This document shows positions 40,996 to 50,189 of a stretch of 64,000 nt of DNA, in pieces. Under the pieces are notes generated by a model. That model was not told the DNA's origin and ran no database searches. It saw only the letters and a list, made by a program, of their open reading frames with translations. Positions within the stretch are counted from its first letter, which is position 1. Every line of letters begins with the position of its first letter. Made by a program: the position numbers and the translations under genes. Location of the stretch: the NCBI RefSeq assembly GCF_014842925.1, contig NZ_JACYXJ010000002.1, positions 372,001 through 436,000 on the forward strand, written 5' to 3'. Origin of the DNA: Roseibium polysiphoniae (lineage in GTDB: Bacteria > Pseudomonadota > Alphaproteobacteria > Rhizobiales > Stappiaceae).

Positions 40996-42327
40996 ATGCG
41001 CCTATCCCGCTTTTTCCTGCCCATTTTGAAGGAAACCCCCAAGGAGGCGGAAATCGTATCGCACCGGCTGATGCTGCGCGCCGGCATGATCCGCCAGCAA
41101 TCTGCGGGGATCTACTCCTGGCTGCCGCTTGGCCTTCGGGTGCTGCGCAAGATCGAACGAATCGTGGAAGAAGAGCAGGCACGGGCAGGGGCGGTGCAGC
41201 TGCTGATGCCGACGATCCAATCTGCGGAGTTGTGGCGCGAAAGTGGGCGGTATGACGCTTATGGCAAGGAAATGCTGCGCATCACCGACCGGCACGACCG
41301 CGACATGCTCTACGGTCCGACAAATGAGGAGATGATCACAGACATCTTCCGATCGTCCGTTCGTTCCTACAAGGACCTGCCGCTGAACCTCTATCATATC
41401 CAGTGGAAATTCCGCGATGAGGTGCGCCCGCGGTTTGGCGTAATGCGCGGCCGTGAGTTCCTGATGAAGGATGCCTATTCCTTCGATCTGGATCAGGAAA
41501 AGGCCGTCGAGTCCTACAACCGTATGTTTGTCGCCTATTTGCGGACCTATCGGCGCATGGGCCTGACAGCCATTCCAATGCGCGCCGAGACCGGGCCCAT
41601 CGGCGGAGATCTCAGCCACGAGTTCATCGTTCTCGCCGACACGGGCGAGAGCGCGGTTTTCTGCCATTCCGATTTCCTTGCCAAGGAGATTCCGGGCGAG
41701 GACGTCGATTTCGACAGCGATCTGAGCCCGATTGTTGCGGATTGGACCTCGAACTATGCGGCGACCGAAGATGTCGTCGACATGGCTGAGTTTGAGGCCG
41801 CCGTTCCTGAAGAAAAGCGGATTTCCGCCCGCGGCATCGAGGTTGGCCAGACTTTCTATTTCGGCACGAAATACTCCGAGCCAATGGGCGCGAAGGTTAC
41901 CGGGCCGGACGGCAAGGATGTGCCGGTCCACATGGGCTCCTATGGCGTCGGCGTGTCGCGTCTTCTTGGCGCGATCATCGAGGCAAGCCACGATGACGAC
42001 GGCATCATCTGGCCGGCATCCGTGGCCCCGTTCCATGTGGGCGTCGTCAACCTGAAGCCAGGCGACGATCTGACCGATGGCGCGTGCGAAGATCTCTACG
42101 CAAAGCTGGAAGCAGCAGGCATCGAGGTCCTTTATGACGACACGGACCAGCGTGCGGGGGCCAAGTTCGCGAGCATGGACCTGATCGGACTGCCGTTCCA
42201 GGTCGTCGGCGGCCCACGTGGGCTGAAAGACGGTCTCTTTGAGGTCAAAGACCGCCGCAGCGGCGAAAAAGAGATGCTGTCCCCAGAAGCCGCGTTCAAC
42301 AAGCTGAAAGCGGCATTGACGGTTTGA
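40996..42327 (+). CDS. proS: Prolyl-tRNA synthetase, short alphaproteobacterial type
   Basis: A class II synthetase that charges tRNA-Pro. The 443-residue product starts [19 protein letters not shown]. It has the class II motif 2 region [21 protein letters not shown], then passes directly to GDLSHEF and motif 3 ([13 protein letters not shown]), with an anticodon-binding domain at the end. The insertion (INS) domain that hydrolyses mischarged Ala-tRNA in E. coli ProRS is missing, as is usual for this short type. Editing in trans would need a separate YbaK/ProX protein, not seen here. Confidence 0.95.
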   Translation: MRLSRFFLPILKETPKEAEIVSHRLMLRAGMIRQQSAGIYSWLPLGLRVLRKIERIVEEEQARAGAVQLLMPTIQSAELWRESGRYDAYGKEMLRITDRHDRDMLYGPTNEEMITDIFRSSVRSYKDLPLNLYHIQWKFRDEVRPRFGVMRGREFLMKDAYSFDLDQEKAVESYNRMFVAYLRTYRRMGLTAIPMRAETGPIGGDLSHEFIVLADTGESAVFCHSDFLAKEIPGEDVDFDSDLSPIVADWTSNYAATEDVVDMAEFEAAVPEEKRISARGIEVGQTFYFGTKYSEPMGAKVTGPDGKDVPVHMGSYGVGVSRLLGAIIEASHDDDGIIWPASVAPFHVGVVNLKPGDDLTDGACEDLYAKLEAAGIEVLYDDTDQRAGAKFASMDLIGLPFQVVGGPRGLKDGLFEVKDRRSGEKEMLSPEAAFNKLKAALTV

Positions 42328-42386
42328 GGCAGCTCGCCGATCCTCCCCGTTAGGATTCGCGGGGGCGGACAGCAGGTGGATGGCCC

Positions 42387-43694
42387 ATGACGGCGCACAC
42401 GAGCACAGAGTCTGAAACGGAAGCCAGCAGCGGCGCAGGCGGGACACGTCCCTTTGCGCCGTTCGAGTGGATGATCGCGGGGCGCTACCTGCGGTCGCGG
42501 CGGCGCGAGACATTCATTTCGGTGATTGCCGGGTTTTCTTTCGCGGGCATCATGCTCGGCGTGGCCACCTTGATCATCGTTATGGCGGTGATGAATGGCT
42601 TTCGGTCCGAGCTGCTAAGCAAGATCCTTGGCATCAACGGTCATATGCTTGTCCAGCCGATCGACATGCCCCTGACCGACTACGACGCCGTTGCGGGGCG
42701 CCTGGAGACGATCCCCGGTGTTGTCAGTGCAATCCCCTTCGTTGAGGGGCAGGCGCTTATCTCGGGCCCGGCCGGCAATCTGGGTGGCCTGGTGCGCGGG
42801 CTTTGGGAAGCGGACGTTCGCCGAATTCCCCTTGTTGCCGAAAACATTCGTGCAGGCTCCCTCGATGACTTTGACGCTGGCAAGGGAATCGCTCTTGGCA
42901 CGCGCATGGCGCAGGAGCTTGGGGTCAGCCTTGGTGACAATGTCACGATCATCTCACCGCGCGGCAATGTCACGCCGATGGGCGTGACACCTCGGGTGAA
43001 GGGATATCCAGTCGCAGCCATCTTTGAAATCGGCATGAGTGAATACGACGGCACCTTTGTCTTCATGCCCATTGTCGAAGCGCAAGGGTTCTTCCGGATG
43101 GACGGAAAGGCAACCGGCGTCGAAGTCTATGTCACCGATCCGGACCTCGTCGGCGGTATGCGGTCGCTGGTGGAGGAGGGCGCCGAACGCCCAACCTTTG
43201 TGACAGATTGGCGCCAGAGGAACGTAACCTTCTTCTCCGCGCTCGAGGTCGAGCGGAACGTGATGTTCATCATCCTCACGCTGATTGTCCTGGTCGCGGC
43301 ACTCAACATCATTTCGGGCCTGATCATGCTGGTGAAGGACAAGGGACGCGACATTGCGATCCTGCGGACAATGGGCGCGACGCGCGGCGCGATCATGCGC
43401 GTGTTCCTGATCACCGGCGCAAGCATCGGCATTGTCGGGACACTTGCCGGATTTGCGCTCGGTCTGGTCGTCTGTCTCAACATCGAGAGCATACGACAGG
43501 GTGTGTCCTGGCTCACGTCGACGGAGCTGTTTGATCCGACGCTCTATTTCCTGTCGCGGCTTCCGGCCGAAATCGACAGCGGAGAAACCATTACGGTGCT
43601 GGTGATGGCGCTGGTGCTCTCGCTGCTGGCAACGCTCTATCCTGCCTGGCGGGCGGCGCGGCTCGATCCCGTTGAAGCCCTGAGGTACGAATGA
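42387..43694 (+). CDS. lolC: Lipoprotein-releasing ABC transporter permease, LolC/LolE family
   Basis: The membrane subunit of the Lol exporter, which extracts lipoproteins from the inner membrane for transfer to LolA. The 435-residue product has a cytoplasmic N-terminal tail of about 40 residues, a first span ([26 protein letters not shown]), a large periplasmic domain to about residue 290, then three spans and the tail [12 protein letters not shown] typical of MacB/FtsX-type permeases. Only one permease gene is present, so the transporter is probably a homodimer (LolF-like) with LolD. Its stop overlaps the lolD start. Confidence 0.92.
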   Translation: MTAHTSTESETEASSGAGGTRPFAPFEWMIAGRYLRSRRRETFISVIAGFSFAGIMLGVATLIIVMAVMNGFRSELLSKILGINGHMLVQPIDMPLTDYDAVAGRLETIPGVVSAIPFVEGQALISGPAGNLGGLVRGLWEADVRRIPLVAENIRAGSLDDFDAGKGIALGTRMAQELGVSLGDNVTIISPRGNVTPMGVTPRVKGYPVAAIFEIGMSEYDGTFVFMPIVEAQGFFRMDGKATGVEVYVTDPDLVGGMRSLVEEGAERPTFVTDWRQRNVTFFSALEVERNVMFIILTLIVLVAALNIISGLIMLVKDKGRDIAILRTMGATRGAIMRVFLITGASIGIVGTLAGFALGLVVCLNIESIRQGVSWLTSTELFDPTLYFLSRLPAEIDSGETITVLVMALVLSLLATLYPAWRAARLDPVEALRYE

Positions 43695-44428
43695 TGACCG
43701 AGCCGGGGGCGACGATGGATCAGGCCGCGGTCGAGACGGCTCTCGCAAGCACAGCGCTTGCGCTGGTGGACGTCACGCGGAGTTTCTCCGAGGGCGAGCG
43801 GGAGCTGCATATCCTGCGCGGTGTCGATTTTGCGATCCAGCCTGGTGAGATGGTTGCCCTCGTTGCGCCATCCGGGACGGGCAAGTCGACGCTGCTTCAT
43901 ATCGCCGGGCTTCTTGAACATCCAGACAGTGGCGACGTTTATGTCGGCGGGATCAATTGCGCTGAGCTCGATGACGAATCACGCACTGCGATCCGCCGCA
44001 ATGACGTTGGCTTCGTCTACCAGTTTCACCATCTGCTGCCCGAATTCACGGCTCTTGAGAACATCATGATGCCGCAGATGATTGCCGGGCTGGCGAAGAG
44101 CGAAGCGGCGGCCCGGGCGCAGGAGCTGCTCGACTACATGCGCATGGGTGAACGCAGCAGCCACAGGCCGTCGGAACTGTCGGGTGGTGAACAGCAGCGC
44201 GTGGCGGTTGCTCGAGCCGTGGCCAATGCACCGCGCGTTCTGCTTCTGGACGAGCCGACCGGCAATCTCGATCCGGAGACGGCACATTACGTCTTTGAAG
44301 CTCTCCAGGCCCTGGTTCGGGCTTCGGGTGTTGCAACGCTCTTTGCCACCCACAACATGGAGATCGCCGGGCGCATGGATCGCTGCGTGACTCTCAAGGA
44401 CGGGCATATCATCCCCCTTGCTCTTTAG
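43691..44428 (+). CDS. lolD: Lipoprotein-releasing ABC transporter ATP-binding protein
   Basis: The ATPase of the Lol exporter. The 245-residue product has Walker [10 protein letters not shown] (59-67), a Q-loop [15 protein letters not shown], the signature [14 protein letters not shown] and Walker [13 protein letters not shown]. The first ATG forms an ATGA overlap with the permease stop; a second ATG follows immediately. About 25 N-terminal residues precede the ABC core. Confidence 0.95.
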   Translation: MMTEPGATMDQAAVETALASTALALVDVTRSFSEGERELHILRGVDFAIQPGEMVALVAPSGTGKSTLLHIAGLLEHPDSGDVYVGGINCAELDDESRTAIRRNDVGFVYQFHHLLPEFTALENIMMPQMIAGLAKSEAAARAQELLDYMRMGERSSHRPSELSGGEQQRVAVARAVANAPRVLLLDEPTGNLDPETAHYVFEALQALVRASGVATLFATHNMEIAGRMDRCVTLKDGHIIPLAL

Positions 44429-44576
44429 GTAGTTGCGCGGACGTTCAATGTCTGCACCTTGATGGGAGCAGGGCGCCCACGCGACTTGAGGACTGTGTCT
44501 CGGTGGTAGAACAAAGCAAAAACAAGTGAGATTTCAGTGGCTTTTCTGAGTTTGGCGGGATGAGAACAAAAAGTGC

Positions 44577-44605
44577 TTGCAATGAGAACATGAAGTGAAC
44601 ATAAT
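44577..44605 (+). promoter_or_regulatory. SOS-type promoter of the 32-residue peptide gene
   Basis: TTGCAA (-35) and CATAAT (-10) are separated by exactly 17 bp, and the LexA-type box lies within the spacer and touches the -10. The predicted start is near 44612, giving a leader of about 35 nt to the ATG at 44647. Confidence 0.65.
44586..44600 (+). promoter_or_regulatory. LexA (SOS) box, GAAC-N7-GAAC
   Basis: GAAC, seven bases, GAAC: an exact match to the direct-repeat LexA operator of alphaproteobacteria (GTTC-N7-GTTC on the other strand). It would block RNA polymerase at the overlapping promoter. A related half site lies 22 bp upstream. Confidence 0.75.
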
Positions 44606-44646
44606 CACTTTTAGAGTGAAACCTTACTTCGTGTTGGAGAGACAAG

Positions 44647-44745
44647 ATGTTCCACATGGCTCGCGATTTTGCTGCATTCGGTTCTATGGTTGCCTTCTGT
44701 GCGACGCTGGTCGTCTGGGGTGACGTACTCATGGCGATCAACTGA
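44647..44745 (+). CDS. 32-residue membrane peptide, SOS-controlled, SidA-like candidate
   Basis: A short ORF with ATG, 32 codons and TGA; GGAGAG lies 6 nt before the start. The product has a short polar head (MFHMARD), one hydrophobic span at about residues 8-30 (AAFGSMVAFCATLVVWGD) and ends LMAIN, so it should be a single-pass inner-membrane peptide. The promoter contains a perfect LexA box. In Caulobacter the 29-residue, single-span, LexA-controlled peptide SidA inhibits division through FtsW and FtsN; gene size, topology and control match. Sequence homology to SidA is not shown, so the function is inference. dnaE begins 192 nt downstream and might be partly cotranscribed. Confidence 0.65.
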   Translation: MFHMARDFAAFGSMVAFCATLVVWGDVLMAIN

Positions 44746-44937
44746 CACCGGACTTGATGTTCAGCGGGCTAGACGTTGTGGCCCGGCTGCGATGGCAAGT
44801 GGCCTGCAGTGAACAACGGTGAAGACTTGGCTGCAGATGCCTGTGGCGGGTCGACAGGGACGGCACAACACGGTTCACTTGACGGTGATTCTTGCAGATA
44901 AGGGAGGCGATGCGCTTCCCGCCGTGTTTGGTGCGCC

Positions 44938-47900
44938 ATGTCCAGCGAATTCCCTTCTTCCGATCAAGGTAGCGATCTGACTGCACCGGGTGGCTCGGCT
45001 AAGGCCACTGCCGAGCGCGTTGGCTACGTCCACCTCAGGGTGCATTCCGCGCTTTCCCTGCTTGAGGGTGCGCTGCCGATCAAGAAGCTGCTCGATCTGG
45101 CAAAGTCGGACGATCAGCCGGCGCTCGCCATCACCGACACGGGCAATCTTTTCGGCGCCCAGGAATTTTCCGCCAAGGCCTGGGGGGCGGGCATCCAGCC
45201 CATCATCGGCTGTCAGCTGTCGGTTGCTTTTGGCACCGCATCTGGAAGCGGGGACCGGCAAGGCGATCTCAACCTGTCCGACATCGTCGTGCTGGCCTGC
45301 TCGGAAGAGGGCTATGAGAACCTGATGGAACTCAGCTCCCGGGCGTTTCTCGATACGGACACGGGGTTGAAACCCCATGTGACCGCGAACTACCTGGCCG
45401 AGAAGTCAGGGGGGCTCATTCTGCTGACAGGCGGCATTCACGGCCCGGTCGGACAGGCTCTGCTTTCAGGGCGGAAAGATGATGCGCGGGCACGGCTGAC
45501 GTGGCTGTCCGATCAATTTCCCGGCAGGTGCTACGTGGAGATCCAGCGCCATGGCATGGAGCCGGAGCGGCGCACTGAAAGTGATTTTCTGGAGCTCGCC
45601 TATTCTCTTGGTCTGCCGCTGGTTGCGACCAATGAGGCATTTTTTCCCGCAAGGGAGGACTATGAGGCCCATGACGCCCTGATCTGCATTTCCGAGGGGC
45701 GGGTCATCATCGAGGATGACCGCCGCCGGCTGACACCGGAGCACTATTTCAAGTCCCGTGCGGAAATGCAGGCGCTGTTCTCGGATCTGCCGGAAGCTTT
45801 GGCGTCCACGGTCGAGATTGCGCAACGCTGTCACTATCGTCCCTTGCGCCGCGATCCCATTTTGCCAAGATTTGCCGGTGCGGATGCTGACCCGGAAGAA
45901 GCGGTGCGTGTCGAAGCGGAGGAGCTCAAGCGGCAGGCGCGTGAGGGCCTGCAGGCCCGTCTCGACGCCCATGGCCTTGCGCCCGGGCTGGAGGAAAAAG
46001 ACTATTGGGAGCGGCTCGACTATGAGCTGGGCATCATCGAGGGGATGAAGTTTCCCGGCTACTTTTTGATCGTTGCCGACTTCATCAAATGGGGCAAGGC
46101 CCAGGATATTCCGGTTGGTCCCGGCCGTGGCTCTGGTGCGGGGTCGCTGGTCGCCTGGTCATTGACCATTACCGATCTCGACCCTATGCGGTTCTCCCTG
46201 CTGTTCGAACGGTTCCTCAACCCGGAACGTGTCTCGATGCCCGACTTTGACATCGACTTCTGTCAGAGCCGACGGGAAGAGGTGATCCGCTACGTTCAGG
46301 AAAAATATGGCCGTCAGCAGGTGGCCCAGATCATCACATTCGGGTCCCTGCAGGCGCGTGCGGTGCTGCGCGACGTGGGACGCGTGTTGCAGATGCCCTA
46401 TGGCCAGGTGGACAGGCTCTGCAAGCTTGTGCCGGCCAACCCGGCCAATCCGGTGACTTTGGCCCAGGCGATCGAAGACGAGCCGAGACTGCGTGAGGCG
46501 GCCCGCGAAGAAGAGATCGTCGACAAACTGTTGACCATGGCGCAGAAGCTCGAGGGGCTCTATCGCCATGCCTCGACCCATGCTGCCGGTGTTGTCATCG
46601 GTGATCGGCCGCTTGAAAAGCTTGTGCCGCTTTACCGCGATCCGCGTTCGGACATGCCGGTTGCGCAGTTCAACATGAAGATGGTCGAAGACGCCGGGCT
46701 GGTGAAATTCGACTTTCTCGGTCTGAAGACACTGACAGTGATCGATACGGCGGTGAAGCTGATCGAGCGGCGTGGTGTGAAGGTCGATGTGGCCGCGCTG
46801 CCGATCGATGACGCGCCGACCTATGAAATGTTGACCCGGGGCGAGACATTCGGTGTCTTCCAGCTGGAAAGCCAGGGCATGCGGCGCGCGGTTTCGGGCA
46901 TGAAGCCGGACCGTTTCGAGGACATCATTGCGCTGGTGGCGCTCTATCGCCCCGGTCCCATGGAGAACATTCCCGTCTACAACGCGGTGAAGCACGGCGA
47001 GCAGGAGCCGGACTGCCTCCATCCCTTGCTCGAGCCCATCCTGATGGAGACCAATGGCATCATCGTCTACCAGGAACAGGTGATGCAGATCGCGCAGGTC
47101 CTGTCGGGCTATTCCCTCGGCGAGGCGGATCTTCTGCGCCGGGCCATGGGCAAGAAAATTGCCGCGGAGATGGAAGTCCAGCGCGCGCGCTTTGTCGACG
47201 GTGCCGTCGAGCGCGGTGTGAACAAGTCGCAGGCCGGATCGATCTTCGACCTCGTGGCGAAATTCGCGAACTACGGCTTCAACAAGTCCCATGCGGCAGC
47301 CTATGCGCTGGTCTCCTATCATACGGCCTGGTTGAAGGCGAACCACCCGGTGGAATTCATGGCCGCATCGATGACGCTCGACATGGGCAACACCGAAAAG
47401 CTGGGCGATTTCCGGCAGGAAGCCCGGCGCATGGGCATTGAGATCGTTCCGCCCTCGATCAACCGGTCGATGGTCGAGTTCGATGTGCAGGACGGAAAGG
47501 TCGTCTACGCCATGGGCGCGATCAAGGGCGTCGGCGAACAGGCTGTCGAACATATCGTCGAGGTGCGCAGCCAGGGGCCATTCAAGAGCCTGGGCGATTT
47601 CGCCCGCAGGATTTCGCCAAAGCAGCTGAACAAGCGCACGCTAGAGAATCTTTTGGCGGCTGGCGCGTTTGACGAGCTTGAGCCCAACAGGGCGCGCGTT
47701 CTGGAGGGCCTCGACCGGATCATGGGCCTTGCTCAGCGGACAGAAGAGAACAAGACTCTCGGGCAGGATGAGCTGTTTGGCGGCAGCGACAGCGAAGAGC
47801 CTTTGCAGCTTCCTGATGTTGCGGGCTGGACGCCGGATGTACGTCTGCAGCGTGAGCATGCGGCCATCGGCTTCTATCTCTCGGCGCACCCGCTCGATGA

Positions 47901-48453
47901 ATATGACGAGCTGCTCGAGAAAATGCGGGTGCAGCCTTGGGCGAAATTTGCCGAAGCGGTGAAGAAGGGCGCTTCGGCAGGGCGTCTCGCCGGCACGGTC
48001 ATTTCCAAGCAGGAGCGCAAGACCAAAACCGGCAACAAGATGGGTATCGTTCGCTTTTCCGATGGCACGGGGCAATTCGAGGGGCTTCTCTTCAAGGAAA
48101 AGCTTGAGCAGTTCCGTGATGCCTTGGAACCGGGACGCTCCATGGTGATTCTGGTTGGCGCCGACATGCGCGATGACGAGCCTTCCATCCGGATCGAACA
48201 AGTCGACCCGATCGAGAAGGTGGCGGCGCGCGTCCAAAAGAGCATGCGCGTGTTTTTGCGAGACGACCGTCCGATCCAAAGCCTCGTGCGCCATCTCAAT
48301 GTGCGCGGCGAGGGGGATGTGACGGTGGTCGTTCTGTTGGAAAACGGCGCGCGCGAGGTGGAGGTGAAGCTGCCAGGCCGGTTCCGTCTTTCACCGGAAA
48401 TTGCCGGAGCGCTCAAGGCCGTGCCGGGTGTGACGGATGTTCAGATGGCCTGA
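44938..48453 (+). CDS. dnaE: DNA polymerase III subunit alpha
   Basis: The main replicative polymerase catalytic subunit (DnaE1 type), 1171 residues. It has the N-terminal PHP domain (YVHLRVHSALSLLEGAL), the palm with catalytic aspartates in PDFDIDF (435-441), the thumb and fingers (GFNKSHAAAYALVSYHTAWLK), a tandem HhH region, an OB domain near residues 1010-1090 and a C-terminal domain. The start MSSEFPSS leaves about 30 residues before the PHP domain. Length and PHP domain distinguish it from the error-prone DnaE2, which in alphaproteobacteria is the SOS-induced one. Confidence 0.96.
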   Translation: MSSEFPSSDQGSDLTAPGGSAKATAERVGYVHLRVHSALSLLEGALPIKKLLDLAKSDDQPALAITDTGNLFGAQEFSAKAWGAGIQPIIGCQLSVAFGTASGSGDRQGDLNLSDIVVLACSEEGYENLMELSSRAFLDTDTGLKPHVTANYLAEKSGGLILLTGGIHGPVGQALLSGRKDDARARLTWLSDQFPGRCYVEIQRHGMEPERRTESDFLELAYSLGLPLVATNEAFFPAREDYEAHDALICISEGRVIIEDDRRRLTPEHYFKSRAEMQALFSDLPEALASTVEIAQRCHYRPLRRDPILPRFAGADADPEEAVRVEAEELKRQAREGLQARLDAHGLAPGLEEKDYWERLDYELGIIEGMKFPGYFLIVADFIKWGKAQDIPVGPGRGSGAGSLVAWSLTITDLDPMRFSLLFERFLNPERVSMPDFDIDFCQSRREEVIRYVQEKYGRQQVAQIITFGSLQARAVLRDVGRVLQMPYGQVDRLCKLVPANPANPVTLAQAIEDEPRLREAAREEEIVDKLLTMAQKLEGLYRHASTHAAGVVIGDRPLEKLVPLYRDPRSDMPVAQFNMKMVEDAGLVKFDFLGLKTLTVIDTAVKLIERRGVKVDVAALPIDDAPTYEMLTRGETFGVFQLESQGMRRAVSGMKPDRFEDIIALVALYRPGPMENIPVYNAVKHGEQEPDCLHPLLEPILMETNGIIVYQEQVMQIAQVLSGYSLGEADLLRRAMGKKIAAEMEVQRARFVDGAVERGVNKSQAGSIFDLVAKFANYGFNKSHAAAYALVSYHTAWLKANHPVEFMAASMTLDMGNTEKLGDFRQEARRMGIEIVPPSINRSMVEFDVQDGKVVYAMGAIKGVGEQAVEHIVEVRSQGPFKSLGDFARRISPKQLNKRTLENLLAAGAFDELEPNRARVLEGLDRIMGLAQRTEENKTLGQDELFGGSDSEEPLQLPDVAGWTPDVRLQREHAAIGFYLSAHPLDEYDELLEKMRVQPWAKFAEAVKKGASAGRLAGTVISKQERKTKTGNKMGIVRFSDGTGQFEGLLFKEKLEQFRDALEPGRSMVILVGADMRDDEPSIRIEQVDPIEKVAARVQKSMRVFLRDDRPIQSLVRHLNVRGEGDVTVVVLLENGAREVEVKLPGRFRLSPEIAGALKAVPGVTDVQMA

Positions 48454-48477
48454 CGCAGATCGTCTGGCTTCGGGCGC

Positions 48478-48882
48478 TTAAGACGCCGCAGGCCAGATGA
48501 TTTCGAGGCGGATGCCGCCGGGCTCGGCGAACATCATGTGCATGCGTGGCCCGCCCGACAGTGGTTCGGGCTGAAACTCGATGACGACGCCCGGCCAGCT
48601 TGAGACTTTTTCGGCCATGGCCATAAGAGCCGCTTGGCTCTCCACTTCGAGGGCGACATGATGCAAGCCGATAATGGACTTGCGGTCGAATGGCGTTATC
48701 GAGGAATTCCGGTCTGCTTGCCAGAGCGTGAAACGGCAGGCGCCGTCAGTTACGGTCGTGCGCGGGTAGGTCTCATCGCGGTTTAGCAGGGTCCAGCCCA
48801 GGCAGTCGGTAAAGAACGTCGTGGTCTGGTCCAGATCGAGGACAGTTAGCCCCAAGTGGTTGATTCCGATTGTTTCGGGCAT
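48478..48882 (-). CDS. VOC family (glyoxalase/bleomycin-resistance fold) protein
   Basis: A 134-residue protein with two beta-alpha-beta-beta-beta repeats: NHLGLTVLDLDQTTTFF at the start and IIGLHHVALEVES in the middle, ending FAEPGGIRLEIIWP. Candidate metal ligands are His in NHLGL and LHHVAL and the terminal Glu. Substrate cannot be told. The start MPETIGIN is chosen for family fit with an AGGAAC Shine-Dalgarno; 51 further upstream codons are open but not VOC-like. It converges with dnaE, 24 nt between stops, and no clear terminator is seen. Confidence 0.82.
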   Translation of the reverse strand: MPETIGINHLGLTVLDLDQTTTFFTDCLGWTLLNRDETYPRTTVTDGACRFTLWQADRNSSITPFDRKSIIGLHHVALEVESQAALMAMAEKVSSWPGVVIEFQPEPLSGGPRMHMMFAEPGGIRLEIIWPAAS

Positions 48883-49214
48883 GCATGTTCCTGTTCTGCC
48901 GCTCGCTGTCATTGAGCGAAAGATGCAATTGAAACCGGTGCCTGGCAATCGGCATAACAGACCAAGCCGAACTGGCGTGCGTTGCCTTCTTGTTGAAGGT
49001 GGTCTTTCGAAGATCTTGGGACGCTTTGAAAACACGCATGTTTTCTAGGCAAAAGGTCTTGAATTTGTTGAAACTGCCGCTTATAAGGCGCGCATTCCAC
49101 ACGCAAGGGGCGGAAACCGAGCTTATCGGCCTTCCATCCGGTGACGGTCTGGACTTGTCCACCGTCCAAATCCTCTTGCGGAGGTCAAACCGGAAAACTC
49201 AGGAGTTCAGGGCC
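48883..49214. other. Divergent region between the VOC gene and rpsB
   Basis: 332 nt holding the strong rpsB promoter at 49059-49087 and about 120 nt of rpsB leader. The leader is not obviously structured, but ribosomal protein leaders often bind their own product. No gene is supported; the open frames here are upstream extensions. Confidence 0.5.
49059..49087 (+). promoter_or_regulatory. Promoter of rpsB
   Basis: CTTGAAT gives -35 TTGAAT, followed at exactly 17 bp by -10 TATAAG. The start should be near 49094, leaving a leader of about 120 nt. Confidence 0.65.
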
Positions 49215-50048
49215 ATGGCTTTGCCCGATATCAACATGCGTCAGCTGCTCGAAGCTGGCGTTCACTTTGGTCACCAGAAGCACCGTTGGAACCCGCGTAT
49301 GGGTCAGTACATCTTTGGTGTACGCAACGATGTGCACATCATCGATCTGGCTCAGACCGTTCCGCTTATGCACCAGGCTCTGAAAGCTGTCAGCGACACC
49401 GTCGCAGGCGGTGGCCGCGTTCTGCTCGTTGGCACCAAGCGTCAGGCGCAGGAAGCTGTTGCTTCAAGCGCGCGCAACTCTGCGCAGTACTTCGTCAACG
49501 CTCGCTGGCTCGGCGGCATGCTGACCAACTGGAAGACCATCTCCCAGTCGATCCAGCGTCTTCGCAAGCTCGAAGAAACCCTCAATTCTGATGCTGCAAA
49601 CGCTCTGACCAAGAAAGAGCGTCTGTTCATGGACCGCGAACGCGAAAAGCTCGAGCGGAACCTTGGCGGTATCAAGGACATGGGCGGCATCCCGGACCTG
49701 ATCTTCGTGATCGATACCAACCGTGAATCCATCGCCATTCAGGAAGCACGCCGTCTGGGTATCCCGGTCGCTGCTATCCTTGACAGCAACTCCAACCCTG
49801 AAGGCATCACCTATCCGGTGCCGGGCAACGACGATGCTGGCCGTGCAATTGCGCTTTACTGCGACCTGATTGCCCGTTCCGCGATCGACGGTATCTCCCG
49901 CGCACAGGGTGCATCGGGCATGGATGTTGGCGCTGGTGAAGAGGCTCCGGTCGAAGAAGCGCTCGCCGAAGCCGCAGCTGAAGAAGTTGTTGCTGAAGAA
50001 GTCGTAGCTGAAGCTGCTCCGGCGACGGAAGCTGCTGCAGAAGCTTGA
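49215..50048 (+). CDS. rpsB: 30S ribosomal protein S2
   Basis: A late-assembling small-subunit protein needed for S1 binding. The 277-residue product has the signature segments [26 protein letters not shown] and [15 protein letters not shown]. The last 40 or so residues are an acidic Ala/Glu/Val-rich tail not found in E. coli S2 but common in alphaproteobacteria. AGGAG lies 9 nt before the chosen ATG. It is followed by a hairpin and then tsf. Confidence 0.97.
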   Translation: MALPDINMRQLLEAGVHFGHQKHRWNPRMGQYIFGVRNDVHIIDLAQTVPLMHQALKAVSDTVAGGGRVLLVGTKRQAQEAVASSARNSAQYFVNARWLGGMLTNWKTISQSIQRLRKLEETLNSDAANALTKKERLFMDREREKLERNLGGIKDMGGIPDLIFVIDTNRESIAIQEARRLGIPVAAILDSNSNPEGITYPVPGNDDAGRAIALYCDLIARSAIDGISRAQGASGMDVGAGEEAPVEEALAEAAAEEVVAEEVVAEAAPATEAAAEA

Positions 50049-50054
50049 TTTTTT

Positions 50055-50078
50055 ACCTGCCGCGGCAACGCGGCAGGT
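50055..50078 (+). terminator. Hairpin between rpsB and tsf
   Basis: A perfect 10-bp stem (ACCTGCCGCG and CGCGGCAGGT) closed by a GCAA tetraloop, with only a short TTCCTG tail. It likely acts as a partial terminator or processing site that adjusts the S2 to EF-Ts ratio. Confidence 0.6.
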
Positions 50079-50189
50079 TCCTGTTAAATTCGCAGATGTT
50101 GGCGCCTTTTGTTGCGCTTTCGTCATAAAGGTACGGTGCCAGTCGGCTAAACCGTATCTATCAACAACCCCCCATCCACGAGGCAATCG

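Larger units (their letters stand above)
44429..44646. other. Region upstream of the SOS-box small gene
   Basis: Begins at the lolD end and becomes AT-rich toward 44550. It carries two 15-bp direct repeats (TGAGAACAAAAAGTG at 44561-44575 and TGAGAACATGAAGTG at 44583-44597, 22 bp apart), the promoter and the LexA box described separately. I see no gene on either strand and no clear terminator for lolD. Confidence 0.5.
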
